Origin: Osedax fenrisi | Lineage: Eukaryota > Annelida > Polychaeta > Sabellida > Siboglinidae | DNA: 64,000 bases | Assembly (NCBI GenBank): GCA_964019155.1 | Contig: OZ025239.1 | Location: 6,742,169-6,806,168, forward strand | Direction: 5' to 3' | Shown: positions 13,005 through 24,878 of the stretch, piece after piece | Layout: the number at the start of each line of letters is the position of its first letter | Numbering within the stretch: position 1 is the first letter of the stretch | Position numbers and translations under genes: made by a program | Notes under the pieces: generated by a model | Databases searched by the model: none | What the model was told of the DNA's origin: nothing | The model's input: only the letters and a program-made list of their open reading frames with translations

Positions 13005-13236
13005 CTATGTGACGCGTTTAAAGTTTTAAAAATAATATTTTAATAAAAATCTCGAAATTTCGTTACTCCTATGCAATTTTATTGTTTATGTTTATAAACA
13101 AGGACATTCTTTTGAATTTTGTAAACTTTATCTGACCTATTTTAATTATCAGGATAGGGCTTGAACCTGCGACGCAGGTCCTGCGTCGCACTACTTGGGT
13201 ATTTGACGCCTTAGCCAACTGAGCCACACAGGCAGT
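13005..13236 (-). mobile_element. tRNA-headed SINE (family 2)
   Basis: On the minus strand the 5' head has a Pol III A box (TGGCTCAGTTGG, about 13222-13211) and B box (CAGGTTCAAGCCC, about 13175-13160), with a GCGACGCAGG/CCTGCGTCGC hairpin between them. The body (GTCCTTGTTTATAAACATAA, about 13110-13090) recurs headless at 19197-19325. The insert between the boxes means it does not fold as an ordinary tRNA. Confidence 0.65.
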
Positions 13237-13276
13237 TATGTATATCTATATGTTATTATAGTCTACTATAAATGCT

Positions 13277-13329
13277 GATCATTATATTCATTAAGTATGT
13301 TTCACTTATAACCACTATATTGAATGTAT

Positions 13330-13384
<55 letters not shown>

Positions 13385-13660
13385 TTATAAGCAATGTAAT
13401 AGAATAATTCGTAATATAATTAAAATAGTCTATAAGAGCCTAACTGTTTATGTTAATATTTATAATAGATATATTAATAATAATTATTATTTGTTAAACT
13501 GGTATACTATAATATTTACATTGAGTATTTATACTATCATAAAGTTGTTTTTATGACAATAAATAATACTATAATTTTAATGTATTATATATATAAATAA
13601 TATATATATATAACATATATGAACCATATGAGTTAATATATAAATATAAGATATTTATAA

Positions 13661-13737
<77 letters not shown>
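13277..13737. repeat. Diverged direct repeat, partner at 20262-20723
   Basis: The block from TATGTTTCACTTATAACCA through CATAAAGTTGTTTTTATGAC to a (TAA)n run matches 20262-20723. It contains an (AT)n run at 13332-13382. The homology resumes after the (TAA) array at 14724-14880, matching 20724-20910, so about 1 kb was inserted here. Confidence 0.8.
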
Positions 13738-13739
<2 letters not shown>

Positions 13740-14284
13740 TAATTATAATATAAATTAATAAAGTACCTACTATTATTACAGATTTTGGTAAGTATTACAT
13801 TATTTGTTTGTTTCATTCTAGTATTGGTTTATTTGATTTTTAATATGTTCTGTTTATAATATATTTAAAATTTAACATTTAAAATTTAACATTTAAATAT
13901 TAAATTATATAACTAATAATTTATTACTAAAACAGGATACAAGATGAAGAATTCTATAAAGTTAAAGTAGAAATTGAATATTTCGATACCACTTACAAAA
14001 TAATGTATTTTATTTCTATTTTCGATTATTTTTACGCTATATTTTATTTCTATTTTGATTATTTTTCGTTTATAATTACTATATGATTTATTTCTACTTT
14101 CGATTGTTTTTCGTTTATTTTTACGGTAACTGTAAAACGTTTTAATTTCCTTAATTTTTTAATTTCGTATTATTCTTTATTTATTTCTATAACGTATGTT
14201 ATCGTTAGCAAATATTTATACTTTATACTTTCGATTATATTTTCGGCTATGTATTTGCTTAAATAAATTATCAATCAATCAATC
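13738..14284 (+). mobile_element. Probable LINE or SINE 3' fragment ending in (ATCA)n
   Basis: Lies between two (TAA)n runs and is absent from the sister copy at 20.7 kb, so it is an insertion. It ends AAATAAATTATCAATCAATC followed by AAT repeats, the tail style of L2/CR1-type elements and their SINEs. No coding trace is recognised. Confidence 0.5.
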
Positions 14285-14726
<442 letters not shown>

Positions 14727-14880
14727 TATGATTATGAATACAAATATAGAATTTAAATACACCCATAAATATAATATAGACTTAAAAAACTCATGTTATA
14801 AATAACTATGAATGTCCCGGTATAATATAATATAGTTAATATATAGTTATTATATATATTGTATCAGTACTAACTCCACA

Positions 14881-16240
14881 TCTATATATACTATGTATAT
14901 ACATGTAACATATGTCATTCATTTAAATGTATATAAATATAATATTTTACTAATAGGTATTATATATAATACTGAATATATAAATATAAGATAATTTAAG
15001 ATGAAATAGTAAAATTGTAAAGAAATATAAATGTTATAAATTAGAATTGTAAAGAATCTAAAAGTAATAAATATTCAATTCAATGTCCTATTGTTAATTT
15101 AATTTATATGTAAATACACAAATAGCAAAATCAATGAATCATGAATGAAATATTCATTATATTATACATATGAAGATATAAATTATGAAATTATATGAGT
15201 AATAACTTATTACTAATAAGCAATATAAATTAAAAATGATAATTTGCTTAGATAGATATAATATACAATAAATGGTATTTGAAAAAATAAATAATAAATT
15301 ACTTATTTTTACAGTGATTCTGGTAGATTATATATATACTAGAAAATAAACATAACAATATTAATAATAGTGTAAACAGGAAGTCATCTTTGACTTAATC
15401 AATCAACTATAAATTCTAATAATACTTTATTAAATGATGTTGATCCTTTTAATTTTAATTTAGATCTAACAATTGATTCTAAATAGTATACTTCAGATGA
15501 ATTTAATTTAAATCATAAATCAATTTTTCAATCTAAATATAATAAGTATTATACAAAATAAAGCCAACATCGCTATTTTCGATATTACTAATATATGTAA
15601 TACAAAGCAATATTAAAAATTCTTAATTTCATGAAATGTAATTATATTGTAAAATTAATACTATAATACTTATTTAACATATATATGACTTCCATTTAAG
15701 AATATAGAATTAGGTCAAATTTGTTAATTTTTTATTCAAATTTCCCTCTTAATATAAAAAAAATATTATATCGTATAATTCTCCTTTTATATGACATATT
15801 CTTGAAATAGATTATCATTAATCTAAAATGTAAATATATTTTCTATAATACTCAAATATAATTATATTTCTATTTATTAAATGCTCATTAGATGTTTAAT
15901 TACTTCTTTATTTGATATTAAGTCTTACTAAAATTGTATCTTAATTATTATATTTTATTTATTTTAATTTACTTTTAATATTATGAAGAAATTACTCGAG
16001 GGCGGAGATTTTTAAGTTTATATTATGTTTATATTTAATATTATTATTTTTCTATATATGTAATGAAAAAATTTAATTTAAAATAATTTAATAACATTTT
16101 TTTATTAATATATGTATACTTATTATTTATTTTCTTATTATAATATATTATATTGAATTATATTTATAAATAATTTTGAATTATAATGATTTCAAATTAC
16201 ATCTATAATTATAAAAATATAATATTTTTTTCCTCAATAA
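14881..16240. repeat. Right arm of the 1.35-kb inverted repeat
   Basis: Reverse complement of 1-1360 with very few differences. In this orientation the captured LINE ORF2 piece (15395-15540) reads forward and is preceded by TGTAAACAGGAAGTCAT (15372-15388), a 17-mer also found in the LINE A 3' UTR near 5905. An (AT)n run follows at 16243-16275. Confidence 0.9.
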
Positions 16241-16277
<37 letters not shown>

Positions 16278-16539
16278 AACTTAAAAATATTATTTTATTA
16301 AAATATTTCATATACTTTTTTAATTATGACATTTTACATTAAATTTATTTTAATTTTTTAAATTTAATTCAAATCATTTTACTATATAGTTATTTATCGA
16401 ACAAATGTATTTTCAAATTATCTATTTTGTTATCATATACATATTTGTATTTTTCACTTCTTGATTAATTGATAGGGTGAATAAGATTAGTTTTTTTTCT
16501 ACCCAAGTTCGGTACAACTTTTGAGTAATATATATACAT

Positions 16540-16735
16540 ATATAAGGGTAACTCTCGATATCTAAGAATTCAAATGACAGAAGAAATATTTCTGAGATAT
16601 CGAATTATTTTTTAAATGGATTTACTAAGGTATAAAACAGAATTAGCATTTGTTAAAAGTTGAATTAGCAGGGTTTCTGATTCATAAATAGTCTGAGATA
16701 TCAAGAATTGGCTGTATATTTATACAAATAAGTTT
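16540..16735. mobile_element. Possible pogo/Tigger-like non-coding element
   Basis: Left AACTCTCGATATCTAAGAAT and right CTGAGATATCAAGAATTGG resemble the 'CGATATCTNAGAA' ends of pogo-type elements. CTGAGATATCGAATT also lies inside. There is no ORF. A similar sequence occurs at 41848-42005. Confidence 0.35.
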
Positions 16736-16821
16736 ACAATAAAGACAATAGGTATATATATATATATGTACATATATGTATAATAAAGACAATCGGTATA
16801 CAACTTACTATTATTTAAACA

Positions 16822-16827
16822 TTTATT
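16822..16827 (-). promoter_or_regulatory. Candidate polyadenylation signal AATAAA
   Basis: AATAAA on the minus strand about 140 bp downstream of the stop codon of the Ly6-like terminal exon. Such hexamers are common in AT-rich DNA, so support comes only from position. Confidence 0.35.
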
Positions 16828-16965
16828 AACCTATAAAGATATAAAAATTAGAAATTATCCACAATTATTAATCGATTCTATAATATTATTTAGTTGACGA
16901 AACAGGAATACAACAAGAATAGAGCAAACAGGAATGTAAAGAGGTGTGAACCAAGGCGGTAGGTG

Positions 16966-17048
16966 TTACATAACAATGTATCCGATAACCGAGCTCATAA
17001 CTGTTAACGCGAAGGTCACCGATATCCGAGTTGACGAAGACACGACCT
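16966..17048 (-). CDS. Ly6/uPAR-like protein, last coding exon (GPI-anchor tail)
   Basis: Minus-strand exon following acceptor TTTACAG (17055-17049). Joined in phase 1 to the donor at 18795, it reads EVVSSSTRISV, then a hydrophobic run ending VIGYIVM and a TAA at 16966-16968. Ly6 proteins usually end with a small-residue cleavage site and a hydrophobic tail that is swapped for a GPI anchor; S-S-S-T followed by about 18 mostly apolar residues fits. Phase agreement between the two exons is the main support. Base composition is richer in GC than the flanks. It acts, if real, at the outer plasma membrane. A chance open frame cannot be excluded without transcripts. Confidence 0.55.
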
Positions 17049-17055
17049 CTGTAAA

Positions 17056-17118
17056 TGACGTCATAGTTGTTTATTAAGTTAACGTTACGTAAGTATTGTG
17101 CATAATTAAGTTACGTAA
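17056..17118. promoter_or_regulatory. Cluster of bZIP-type sites: CRE and two D-box-like palindromes
   Basis: TGACGTCA (perfect CRE) at 17056-17063, then TTACGTAA (D-box-like) at 17085-17092 and 17111-17118. They lie in the intron just upstream of the last Ly6-like exon and 0.4 kb from the CRE/CArG array. Binding is inferred from consensus only. Confidence 0.4.
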
Positions 17119-17494
17119 TTGTTAGTGTTTAATATCGATTACAAAGTTGTACTATCTGTATTTAGTATTACCTATGTCATAGTTATATTATCGATAATAT
17201 AATAGACGATCGTCTAATTATAAGAGTATATAGTTGGACTAAATTATAGGTTTTTATATATATATATTACAGTTATGTTCATTGTTATATTTCTGTGTCA
17301 TCTACTATTTATACTTATAATGTTATTAGCAATGATTTCAAGTGATTATAAGCATATAATCCTATAATGGTTTATTAATAATCTATCATAATACTTATAC
17401 CATAGTTAAATTACTAATAATTATTATTAAAACTAAAGTTAACTAATATACATATTATATGTTTACATTTACATTAACATGGACGTGATATATA

Positions 17495-17854
17495 GGTTGT
17501 TTTAATGTTACGTCATTGCCGCTACCATATATGGTAAGATTTGTTTTAATGTTACGTCATTGCCGCTACCATATATGGTAAGAGTTGTTTTAATGTTACG
17601 TCATTGCCGCTACCATATATGGTAAGAGTTGTTTTAATGTTACGTCATTGCCGCTACCATATATGGTAAGAGTTGTTTTAATGTTACGTCATTGCCGCTA
17701 CCATATATGGTAAGAGTTGTTTTAATGTTACGTCATTGCCGCTACCATATATGGTAAGAGTTGTTTTAATGTTACGTCATTGCCGCTACCATATATGGTA
17801 AGAGTTGTTTTAATGTTACGTGATTGCCGCTACCATATATGGTAAGAGTTGTTA
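17495..17854. repeat. 8 x 44-bp minisatellite of CRE-like and CArG motifs
   Basis: Eight near-identical 44-bp units. Each holds TTACGTCA (CREB/ATF-type) and CCATATATGG, a perfect SRF CArG box within the palindrome TACCATATATGGTA. The last unit has TTACGTGA. It lies inside the predicted last intron of the Ly6-like gene. Copies are almost uniform, so the expansion is recent or homogenised. Confidence 0.92.
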
Positions 17855-18038
17855 ACGACACCGACAGCGAAGCATACTTAATAGATTGAACAGGTGTACT
17901 GTGTAGGCATACTTATACAACCAGTATACTACCTGATTACAAAGTATACTATAGTACGCAGATACTATAGTATCTGCATTGTAGTATCATAGTAGTATCA
18001 GTTACCTCTAGGTATGACTCGTCCATTGTAGTACCTTA

Positions 18039-18424
18039 GGGTGTGTTTTTCGTCATCCAGCTACGCACAACGCGCGACATCGAATTTTACAAAGCCCTAT
18101 TAACTACATGTAAACTTGTACGAGATATCGGACAGCGTTTGCCGAACAGCTAACTTCGCCGATACACCTGTTATTCCTATCCGCGCAGTTCTTCATTGAA
18201 TTTGAATTCTAGAACGAACGGCGTCGCACGCATTTGAAGCTCCACCCATGAGCTGAGTCATAAAATACGTCACAATCATAACGGTATTGCTATTTTTAGG
18301 TATGCGCGCATATATTTACCAATAATTATATGATGATATATAGTTCGACGAATGGTTGACGAAAAACACTTTGTAAAATTCGATGTCGCGCGTTGTGCGT
18401 AGCTGGATGACGAAAAACACACCC
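18039..18424. mobile_element. 386-bp MITE with perfect 56-bp inverted repeats (PIF/Harbinger-like)
   Basis: 18039-18094 and 18369-18424 are exact reverse complements starting GGGTGTGTTTTTCGTC. TTA flanks both sides (18036-18038, 18425-18427), matching the 3-bp TWA target of PIF/Harbinger elements. It is GC-richer than its surroundings and has no ORF. The perfect repeats point to a young insertion, inside the Ly6-like intron. Confidence 0.85.
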
Positions 18425-18633
18425 TTAGTACACTACATACGTTATGTGGGCCTATATATATATATATATATATGATCTACACTATAGCAGGCATATGTAT
18501 AATAAATACATACTTTCTAGGTCGTATATATTAGGTCTTAAAATAATTATATTTGAAATAAATTATATTATTTTAATTGCGTAGATTCTATCTACAAAAT
18601 AAATCATAATGTTAATATAATATCAATATTGTT

Positions 18634-18682
<49 letters not shown>

Positions 18683-18795
18683 TAAAGCGTGTTCATAAAT
18701 ATAACTAAATGTGTGTATATGTATGTGTATATATTCGCACACGTATACATATATGTATGCGTGTGTATTAGAGCAGTTCAATAACGCACGCGTAC

Positions 18796-18967
18796 CGTTA
18801 CATAGAGACTCGGTGCAGCACTCCATAGAGATATCGCAGTCGGGTCCTTGTCCGTGTTTATTGCACATCTTCTTCTTGTTGTCTTTGTCGTTGTATTCCA
18901 AGCATACATCAACGGTGGCGCACAGATAAACCCTGCTCACTTGTTTACCTTGCTTTTGCACCAAGAT
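18796..18967 (-). CDS. Ly6/uPAR (LU) domain exon
   Basis: Minus-strand open stretch with balanced codons in AT-rich DNA. Residues read VYLCATVDVCLEY, then a Lys-rich loop KKKMC, PDCDISMECCTESLCN. The ending CC-x4-C-N is the hallmark of LU three-finger domains, and C-x5-C-x12-C matches CD59-type spacing. The donor after AACG is GTACGC (18795-18790), leaving phase 1. The acceptor is uncertain: GTTGTAG before 18967, or CAAG before GTAAAC (phase 1, as usual in Ly6 genes). Canonical N-terminal cysteines must come from upstream exons. LU proteins are secreted or GPI-anchored ligands and receptors; the specific role is unknown. Confidence 0.6.
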
Positions 18968-19149
18968 CTACAACGATATCGGATATATCACGTGATCGGT
19001 TAGTTAGGTAGATGGAAGGGTACGCTTTAATGTGACACGAGACGTGTGTCTAATGTGACGCGCGCGACACGTATCTATTGTGACACGCGCGTGCCTGGCA
19101 TAGTGTGATTATATTTTCCATATTATATTATGACAGTGCAGTTTCTATA

Positions 19150-19325
19150 GATATGATGTCACGGCACTATTTTAGTGATACGTATATAATTGGTTCAATA
19201 TTGGTGACGTGTTTAAGTTTTTTTTTTAAATCTCGAAATGTCATTGCTCCTATGTAATGTTATTGTTTATGTTTATAAACAAGGACATTTATTTTAATTT
19301 TGTAAATTTTATTTGTATTTTATCA
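19150..19325 (-). mobile_element. Headless SINE family 2 copy
   Basis: Shares TGTCCTTGTTTATAAACATA with 13090-13115 and a CACTA/TAGTG segment with about 11740-11800. The tRNA head is missing. 19326-20260 contains only AT-rich sequence and a short GC-rich patch (19965-20045) that I cannot assign. Confidence 0.5.
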
Positions 19326-20122
19326 TAATGGATTTGTAATAATGAGTAATTTTCTTGAATACTATATTATTCTAATAGATAACATTAATATATAGTAAAT
19401 ATTATCTATAGTATCACTAATTACAATATTAGTTCTTAGATGATTAATTTAAAAATTAAAATAAAATTTATTTATATAAAATGTTTTTCTAAAAATTAGG
19501 TCATTTTACTATTTATTAAAATTATAAAGAGCTATTTTTTAAAATCATAATACTTACGCTAAAATATAACATATTAAGATGAGGTAGAAAACAAATCATA
19601 ACATTTGTAAAATTACCAACTCCACAGAAAATGGTAATTTATTAATAATTTTAATAAAATGAAATGTCATGGTATTTATAATTTCTAAGCTACATTTTTG
19701 AATGTTGTGATTAATTAATTGGTTTTTTATTATATATAATATAAATTTATCAAATATAACGATTATGTTTAAATATATATTTTCAAATGATTGAGAATCG
19801 ATATTGTACTTCAAAAATTTCATAATTTAGAGTTGTAACGAAAAAATCATTTTTTTGTTTATAATTAAAAAAATATAAATATTAAAAAAAAATTATATTG
19901 ATTAACATTTCATACATTAATTATTTTTTGATTGGAATTATATTTTAGGAGATCTCCTGGGTGTCGATATTACGTACATATCGATATTAGAGCACTCTCC
20001 CCTACCGCCGGTACATTGTACCCCACCCCAACTATATACAAGGGGTTACGTAGTGATTAAATGCATTCCACACTCGTAGCTATTACTCAGTTGACCGAAT
20101 TATATTTATAAGTGTATGATTA

Positions 20123-20154
<32 letters not shown>

Positions 20155-20261
20155 ATGTGTGTTATTATTGTCTATATGTTATATGTATATGTTTATGTTA
20201 TAATATACTATTGTAACATAAACATATACATATGACCATAACTATAAGTATACGCATCATT

Positions 20262-20910
20262 ATATTCATGTAATGAATCATTTAAGCATGTTTCACTTAT
20301 AACCATTATATTGAATGTATATATATTTTATTTATTTTCATAAAAACAACTTTATGATAGTACATACACATTGTACATATTATAGTGTATATAATATACA
20401 GGTAAATATAAAGATGTATATACCATACGGTATATACATATTTATAAGTAATGTAATAGAATACTTCATAATATAATTAAAATGGTGTATAAGAGCCTAA
20501 CTGCGTTCGTTAAAATGTATGATAGATATATTACTAATACTATTTGTTAAGCTGGCATACTATAATATGTCCATTGAGTATTTATACTATCATAAAGTTG
20601 TTTTTATGACAATAAATAATACTATAATTTTAATTTATTATATAAATATAAATAATATATATGAACCATATAATTAATACTTACATATAAGACATTTATA
20701 AATATATTATAATAATAATAATATATGATTATGAATACAAATATAGAATTAAAATACACCCATAAATATAATTTAGACTTAAAAAACTCATGTTATAAAT
20801 AACTACGAATGTCCCGGTATAATATAATATAGTTAATATATATATATATATATATATAGTTAATATATAGTTATTATATATATGTATCAGTACTAACTCC
20901 ACATCTATCA
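20262..20910. repeat. Diverged direct repeat of 13277-13737 plus 14724-14880
   Basis: Same order of sequence without the LINE-like insert and without the long TAA array (only four TAA units, 20711-20723). It therefore shows the pre-insertion state. Its end overlaps the 3' part of the candidate exon at 20905-20986. Confidence 0.8.
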
Positions 20911-20986
20911 CCAGTACAATTAGAGGCTGCAATGAATGGCTTGTCACCTTTTATCTGGCTGGTATAACATTGAAATGCGACGCACG
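20905..20986 (-). CDS. Weak candidate N-terminal Ly6-like exon
   Basis: After TTATAG (20992-20987) the minus strand reads TCVAFQCYTSQIKGDKP, then AASNCTGDRC. 'FQCYT' resembles the start of LU domains, and the exon would begin in phase 1 and could end in phase 1, consistent with the 18.8 kb exon. Possible donors (GTGATA, GTACTG) are poor and the second canonical cysteine is absent. I could not find a signal-peptide exon. It may be coincidental. Confidence 0.25.
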
Positions 20987-21016
20987 TACCTATAATGTGG
21001 AATGTATTGATATTCA

Positions 21017-21052
<36 letters not shown>

Positions 21053-21385
21053 ATGTGTGTGGAATATTATATCATTATGTTCTCCTAGTAATGTTGTGTT
21101 ACATGTCAAAAGTAATATTATGATTCTTGTGGTGTATATTATTAAAAACTTATTTAATGTATTTAATTTTAAAAATATGAATTATTAAACTACATTATAT
21201 ATCTATAGGTATATATATATATAACTAAATATACTATATTATACTTATTAATAATGTATATATACGATATAAAACCTATGATCGAAACAAATAATATGAC
21301 TGAATACATGACTGACTTTATAACTAATAATACAACTAGTATTAAATGCTTACCAAACTAAACGCCAGAATATTCCATATTGACA

Positions 21386-21428
21386 AAACACGCCCCCTAA
21401 AACACGCCCCCTAAAACCCGCCCCCGCC
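21386..21428. repeat. Triple CACGCCCCC/CGCCCCC motif
   Basis: CACGCCCCCTAAAA twice in tandem followed by CCCGCCCCCGCC. It resembles GC boxes (SP/KLF/EGR) and is the most GC-rich patch for several hundred bases. 21000-21380 and 21430-22190 otherwise hold AT repeats with no gene seen. Confidence 0.5.
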
Positions 21429-21583
21429 ATTTTCTAGTGTATAGGTATTTAATGGGTTAGCTACATGATATAATGACTGTATATTTATACAATTTATAAT
21501 TAAACATATATGTCTACGTTTTTATGTCGATTCTAAGAAAAATACTGTCTATTATATAAGCATAGTACATTATTTGAATGCAT

Positions 21584-21624
<41 letters not shown>

Positions 21625-22189
21625 CTATCTATTATCAACTATCTATATAACAATTTATAATTTAAAAAAAATCTAGGTTTTTTATTGATTTTAAGATAAG
21701 TACTGCCTATTATATTTGCAGAGTAACTTCCTATTTTATATACTAGCCATTGGTTTCATAATAAGATTGATATGATTGCTGTGGGTGTGGCTATTTATAT
21801 TAAATACGCCCCTTTTTAGAATAATAATGATCCGGAATTTGGTAATGGCTATTTACAAATTCAAATAAGAAAACAAATATATATAAGATTAGGTTTTATA
21901 TCGGATTCAAATATGGTATCGATAATTCGTATGGGGTGTATCGTGACAATAACATTACGTAATATGTAGGTGTTGTCATTAAAAAAGTAAATTATGGCTT
22001 TTCTATAATATCACGATTGTTGATTAGTCTTTTTATTGTCTATATATATATACACATATATATATATATATATATATATTTACATATATTTTTTACAGAC
22101 AACTGTCCCACATAACAAAACTAGTTTTGTACTAGTACTAGTACTATTAAACTATCAACTACATTCACTACGCCTTATTCGTCATTCAA

Positions 22190-22790
22190 TATATTGAATA
22201 TATTGATATATCAATATCCACCGCTACTATTATAGCTTCTGCTTACATCCTACCTCTATTCGAATACTGCAATTGTATCCTTTACAATACCCCCTCATCC
22301 TATATTACTAAACTCAAAATTCTTCAAAATTATTTAGCTAGGTGTATATTCAACATACCAAAATATTCCCATACTCATATATCTCCATTCCTAGTTAAAC
22401 TCCACTGGCTACCTGTACGCCATAGAATCCTATATAAAACTCTACTACTGGCTCATAAAGCAATCCACCATGACTCTCCTGACTACCTAGCATCCCTACT
22501 CAAACTTAAATTACCAACTAGTACCACTACACGCTCTACCAATACGTTTCTACTTCAACTTCCTCCTAAACAAACTTACATTCAACCAACACTCGCGCAT
22601 GGGCAATATCCGTCCCATACTCCTGGAACACTCTCCCCACATCCAAACTATAGAAACTATAGAAAACCTACCTATTTAATATGAATCATTAACTCAAAAT
22701 ATATATGGACGGCCGATTGCTTTATAAGCACAGTTTCGCAGTCTGAAAACCAAAAAAATGTAAAATGTATGTAATGTATATATATATATA
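22190..22790 (+). pseudogene. LINE F, 5'-truncated L2/CR1-like C-terminus with 3' UTR
   Basis: The open stretch from about 22225 reads SAYILPLFEYCNCILYNTPS, HWLPVRHRILYKTLLLAHKA and DYLASLL, the RT C-terminal segment typical of L2/CR1 elements. A frameshift occurs near the expected AWAISVPYSWNTLP. The 3' UTR includes GGACGGCCGATTGCTTTA (about 22708) and ends by 22770 before an (AT)n run. It is the parent family of the solo tails in LINE A and LINE D. Confidence 0.75.
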
Positions 22791-22861
22791 TAAATCTATA
22801 TTTGTTGACAAAATATACAGATCTATATATGAATACATGCATTTCAACTAGTTGTATACAT

Positions 22862-23164
22862 ATTGTTATTGTTATTTGTTATTGTTATTTTTATTTGGTG
22901 GAGTCCTTTCATCCCAGGAACTTAGATGAAGTTTTCACTTATAACCATATATGGCTCTAATATCCCTTCGAAGCCGCTCTCATGTTAGGGCATCCATGGT
23001 TTTAACGAGAGCCGATCATTTATTTATACACAATTATATAAGATCACTTCTAAATAATATTTTAAGACCCATTTTATAAAATTAATTAATGGTCCGGTAG
23101 AGGGTCGAACCCGTGTCCTACTGCATGTGTGTCTGACACCTTAGCCACTGAGCCATACATGCAG

Positions 23165-23168
<4 letters not shown>
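22862..23168 (-). mobile_element. tRNA-headed SINE (family 1)
   Basis: Minus strand: A box TGGCTCAGTGG (about 23155), B box GGGTTCGACCC (about 23109), a body with GAGAGCGGCTTCGAAGGGA (about 22985), and a tail of AACAAT repeats at 22862-22897. A second copy lies in the opposite orientation at 41374-41620. The aligned copies extend across head, body and tail. Confidence 0.75.
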
Positions 23169-23761
<593 letters not shown>

Positions 23762-23992
23762 GTGCGCACGAGGCGTGTATTTCACGTGATTGATTATATC
23801 GATGTAGTATACAAGTTATGTGGTTATAGATCAAGGTCGCAAGAGTAATGGTAATCATTAATAACTTATATTAATAATATTATATAAAGGTACGTCGACG
23901 GTATATTTTAAAAATGTTATATGATAAATATTTATATGCGCGTGGTTTTATTTCTATATTATTTATATATGAATTTCAATTATTAAATATTG

Positions 23993-23999
<7 letters not shown>

Positions 24000-24074
<75 letters not shown>
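24000..24074. repeat. (AT)n array
   Basis: About 37 uninterrupted AT units. It directly precedes the family 3 SINE head. Open frames through it are artefacts. Confidence 0.95.
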
Positions 24075-24075
24075 G

Positions 24076-24375
24076 TCTGAGGTATATAGCTCAGTGGGAC
24101 AACCAAAAGCCAGTAAGCCAGAGGCCCGTGTTCGACTACAGGCAGTTCTTGTTTTTCTCACGTGTTTATTAAGAACTTAATAAACGATAAATCAAAAAAC
24201 AAGAAACAAATGTTTACTATTTGTTTTATATTGTCCTGAGCCCCTCACAGTTATTTATAACATGTACACGTCTATGACTTCTTGAGGGGTCCATTTGTAT
24301 CTACTATGTGTATTGTATTCAATATATATTTTGAGATTTCAACAAATAAATATTATATTATTATTATTATTATAA
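24076..24375 (+). mobile_element. tRNA-headed SINE (family 3)
   Basis: A box TAGCTCAGTGG (about 24088-24098) and B-like GTGTTCGACTA (about 24128) form a tRNA-like head. An unrelated body follows, with a GAGCCCCTCA / TGAGGGGTCC inverted pair, and an (ATT)n tail ending near 24375. Confidence 0.6.
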
Positions 24376-24573
24376 TTATATATTCAATATTATATATTTT
24401 ACATTAAACTATATTACATATTATAAATATGTTATTATTTAGTTCATATTTTATAAATAATTGTATACATAATGTTATATATTGTATATTAAACATCACA
24501 CATATCCCACATTGCATGACACCTATAGGTGCATACATGTATAGGTGTATAGATGTATATACATCACATATAG

Positions 24574-24805
24574 GTGCCTGAGGGCAAGCATCATTCTGCG
24601 TATTTCTCAATAGTTATGTTATCGGATGTTGATGTTCCGCTCCATCGCGTTATCCTAAACGTGTTTAGTGCATGGCTATCCGACCATGCTTCATTAACTG
24701 ACAAGCTTACAGGAGAATATCGATATGACCCCCCCCCCCCGGTTTGTTTGATTACTATTGCCGAGGTCAACTTTAAAATATTTTACATGTATCGTTGTAT
24801 ACTTT
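24574..24805 (+). other. Short open frame of unknown origin
   Basis: A relatively GC-rich stretch with an open frame starting MPEGKHH and containing MLSDVDVPLHRVILNVF, ending after a 10-C homopolymer. It resembles coding sequence in composition, but I recognise no family. It could be a transposon fragment or exon. Confidence 0.25.
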
Positions 24806-24826
24806 AAATTATAATATCAACTAATT

Positions 24827-24875
<49 letters not shown>

Positions 24876-24878
<3 letters not shown>

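Noticed and set aside
13140..13236. Functional tRNA gene
   Set aside because: A and B boxes are present, but the anticodon arm region carries an extra 20-bp hairpin and the sequence continues into a repeated SINE body.
13272..13556. 94-codon open frame
   Set aside because: Passes through an (AT)n run and lies in a repeat whose sister copy is not open.
17495..17854. CRISPR array
   Set aside because: Units are directly abutting 44-bp repeats without variable spacers, in a eukaryotic setting.
18711..18929. Plus-strand open frame over the Ly6-like exon
   Set aside because: Antisense shadow; cysteine pattern and splice signals support the minus strand.
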